Source: Prorocentrum cordatum
Lineage: Eukaryota > Sar > Dinophyceae > Prorocentrales > Prorocentraceae
Length of the DNA: 64,000 nucleotides
Assembly: GCA_963575745.1 (NCBI GenBank)
Contig: CAUYUJ010021148.1
Span: 243,148 to 307,147 of the forward strand
Reading direction: 5' to 3'
The notes beneath the pieces are model-generated. The model saw nothing but the letters and a program-made list of their open reading frames with translations. It had not been told where the DNA came from and ran no database searches. Position numbers and translations under genes: made by a program. Below, piece by piece: positions 62,259 to 64,000 of the stretch (within the stretch, counting starts at the first letter, position 1; every line of letters starts with the position of its first letter).

Positions 62259-62647
62259 GGTCGGTTGCATGGCGCTGCTGTGCTCCCTGGCGCAAGACGT
62301 CCGATACGATCGAGTTCCCGTTTCGCTGCTGATTGCTTCTGCCGCGACCCAGAAGGTCCAGCTTCGGACTCTCGATGTGTGCGAGGTGGCCCCAGGCTTT
62401 TCTCCTCCGCGAGATGGGGGACGCATGCGGGCGGTGCCACTGGAGCCTTCGGTGGAGCTCCCTATGCGGCCACGAAGCGCTGCACCGTGTGGGGGTGGCG
62501 CATGCGGGCGGTGCACCGGGGGGGGGGGGGGGGGGCGACCCGGGCGCGCTTTTCTCGCAGCGCGGCCGCGCGGCTGGCGGCGGGGCAGCAGCCCGGGCCC
62601 CCAGCGCACCGAGAGAGAGGTCGGCGGCGCGCCTCGAGAGGGAAATG
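62259..62647. other. Unassigned, with GCATGCGGGCGGTGC duplication
   Basis: A + frame from 62257 reads VGCMALLCSLAQDVRYDRVP then VSLLIASAATQKVQLR. Composition is protein-like but no family is known to me. GCATGCGGGCGGTGC at 62424 and 62503, and a G14 run at 62518. Confidence 0.35.
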
Positions 62648-62885
62648 TCGAGCAGTGGCGAAGCGTCCTGGCTGGCCTGCAGGAGGCCCACCACGGAATG
62701 CTCTAAGAACTTGTTGGGGGGTGCACGAAGTGTTCTTAGTGAACGTTTCTGGCTGAGACTGTTTTGTTCTAGTACATCGGGTTTTCGTTCTGAGAACACT
62801 GCTTTGTTCTTAGAACGCTGCCAGGTCCTACGAACATGTCGTGGTAGGCCTATAGGGATAAAGGGGCGGCTGGTCCCTGCTCAAG
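62648..62885 (+). mobile_element. FB3 MITE-like element, copy 3 (intact)
   Basis: CGAGCAGTGGCGAAGCGTCC to CGGCTGGTCCCTGCTCAAG, 238 bp. Shares CGTTTCTGGCTGAGACTG and AACATGTCGTGGTAGGCC with the other copies. Confidence 0.86.
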
Positions 62886-62889
62886 AGTG

Positions 62890-63045
62890 AGAGGGGACAG
62901 GCCATCTCAGACGGCGATGGGGCTTCGAAGGATCCCTCGCGCCTTCTGGGAAGCCGCCTCTGTCTTCGGAGAAGGCTGAGGGAACCATTCAGAAGGCGCC
63001 CCAGGCCCTCCTGGCCTTTGAGAAGGCCCGCCCCCTCGGACTTCC
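62890..63045. repeat. R18 block next to FB3
   Basis: GGCCATCTCAGACGGCGATG, GCGCCTTCTGGGAAGCCGCC and CATTCAGAAGGCGCC. Related to 21760-21950 and again directly follows FB3. Confidence 0.6.
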
Positions 63046-63539
63046 CTGCTGGGGTCGCCGCCGAACAGAGTCAGGGGTGTATGCGGCTCGGTCGGCTTCG
63101 AGACTGCTTCGGCAGTCTGCTGCACTCGGTCGGTTCGGTTGGGTCGGCTGCTGCGCCGCTGCGTCATCCTGGGGTGGTTCTGCTCCGTCGGTGTAGGTCG
63201 GTTTCGGTGCTTCGTTGTCGGTTCGGCCGGTTTTCGGCGTCGCCGTCGCTGTGGACGCCTACGCACGAGAAACAAGACGGAGGTGCTTGACAGGTAGCGG
63301 TGCCCAGGGTTTTTCCTTCGGGCCGTATCCCAGTCTGGGGGCCCTTCACTCAAAAGTCGTACGAAGGAGTCAGGGCATCGGAGGGGGCCGGGTGCTGCCA
63401 GAAGTGGCCCTGGCAGACAGGCGCAGGTGGCCTCCGGAGCACCAGTCACAAAGAGGGGGGGGGGGGGCCAATCGGCATCGGGGTGCCGAGGTACAGGGGT
63501 TCCAGATGTTGCTCGCCGTCCTCAGGCTCCCAGGGGCGG
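63046..63539. other. Unassigned GC-rich sequence
   Basis: CGACTGCTTCGGCAGTCTGC-type small hairpin near 63105. No gene recognised. Confidence 0.4.
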
Positions 63540-63640
63540 CGGCGGCGGCGGCGGTGGCGGAGGCGGAGGCGGAGGCGGAGGCGGAGGCGGAGGAGGCGGA
63601 GGAGGAGGCGGAGGAGGAGGCGGAGGCGGAGGAGGTCCTC
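63540..63640. repeat. (GGC)n/(GGCGGA)n tract
   Basis: GGC trinucleotide then GGCGGAGGCGGA hexanucleotide. Confidence 0.92.
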
Positions 63641-63747
63641 CCAGGGGCCCCAGAGAGCGTCGAAAGACGCCGAGAGATGCGAAGCCGGCTCTGGAGAGAG
63701 AAGCCCTGGGGTCTGGGGCCGGTTCCCCGCCGTCGGAGGGCACCAGT

Positions 63748-63885
63748 GTAGACACCTGCACCGGTCTTGGCCAGGCCTGTCCTGGGCTCGGGACCGGCGT
63801 CTGCGCCTTCCTGCTCGAGCCCAGAGGGCGCAGACAACGGTTTTTGGCCCAAGAGGAGCCTGGCCGGAATCGGTGCAGGTGTAGG
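63748..63885. mobile_element. Hairpin element with GACACCTGCACC arms
   Basis: TAGACACCTGCACCGGTCTT, GGCCAGGC and GGCGTCTGCGCC at left face GGCGCAGACAACGG, GCCTGGCC and AATCGGTGCAGGTGTAGG at right. Arms of about 60 bp, single copy here. Confidence 0.75.
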
Positions 63886-64000
63886 TCCAAGACGCCTGCG
63901 GCGAGTCGCCGCCGCCCCCTGCCTGTTTGGAAACGCGCATGTGGCCGAACGTTGTGGCCGGAGGCCTGCCAAGCTATCGGACCATGTGTTCCCCGAATCG

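Overview
The window looks like nuclear DNA from a dinoflagellate. The decisive evidence is an exact 22-nt dinoflagellate spliced-leader sequence (DinoSL) at 33055-33076. It is followed directly by the 15-nt relict leader that a second round of trans-splicing leaves behind, and a one-mismatch copy lies at 51137-51158. Three decayed non-LTR (LINE-type) retrotransposons, very high G+C, huge simple-sequence tracts and many foldback repeats fit this. The G+C level resembles a Prorocentrum-type genome more than the lower-G+C Symbiodiniaceae, but the species is inference. I found no rRNA, tRNA, CRISPR array, prokaryotic operon or intact host gene. Most long open frames are artefacts of trinucleotide repeats.

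Coding content is retrotransposon-derived and all on the + strand. Element L1 (15.88-18.83 kb) is 5'-truncated, with reverse transcriptase (RT), a zinc-knuckle-like motif and RNase H in shifted frames. Element L2 (33.06-39.19 kb) is almost full length: spliced leader plus relict, ORF1 with a RanBP2-type zinc finger, then ORF2 with AP-endonuclease-like (EEP), RT, zinc-knuckle, RNase H and a C-terminal Cys motif. It sits inside a (GGA)n tract. Element L3 (51.14-54.23 kb) is a different RT lineage with a spliced leader at its 5' end, a nuclear-signal-like ORF1 start, a core-deleted RT with an intact FADD box, and no RNase H seen.

The rest is repeats. I group the dispersed foldback (MITE-like) elements as follows. 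FB1: palindromic, core GATCGGCGCTGGGC, about 12 copies. FB2: ends AGTCGGGC/GCCCGACCT. FB3: ends GAGCAG/CTGCTC, about 230 bp. FB4: poorly delimited. FB5: ends TTATGATGTTCC. FB6: ends GGACAGACCTCC. FB7, FB8 and FB9 (a near-perfect palindrome) follow, plus dispersed repeats R12-R18. Several are nested in one another or in satellites.

Tandem arrays by region: 152-bp satellite then (GA)n at 4.5-6.06 kb; a head-to-head inverted minisatellite rich in tRNA B-box-like words at 7.0-9.9 kb; (ATC)n at 11.1-11.5 kb; 127-bp units at 13.1-13.5 kb; (GAT)n at 25.2-26.0 kb; T8-bearing 145-170-bp units at 26.0-26.7 kb; a GGTCTGGCT array at 26.7-28.1 kb; (GGA)n at 28.4-29.4 kb; a CCAGATCTTCCC array at 43.1-44.7 kb; 89-bp units at 48.35-49.2 kb; (CCT)n at 49.6-50.5 kb; a roughly 145-bp C-rich satellite at 54.6-56.0 kb; and a segmental duplication at 57.4-58.7 kb.

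Taken together the window reads as intergenic DNA built by three processes: retroposition of trans-spliced RNAs, repeated insertion of short foldback elements, and microsatellite growth. Boundaries of dispersed repeats were judged by eye and may be off by 10-20 bp.
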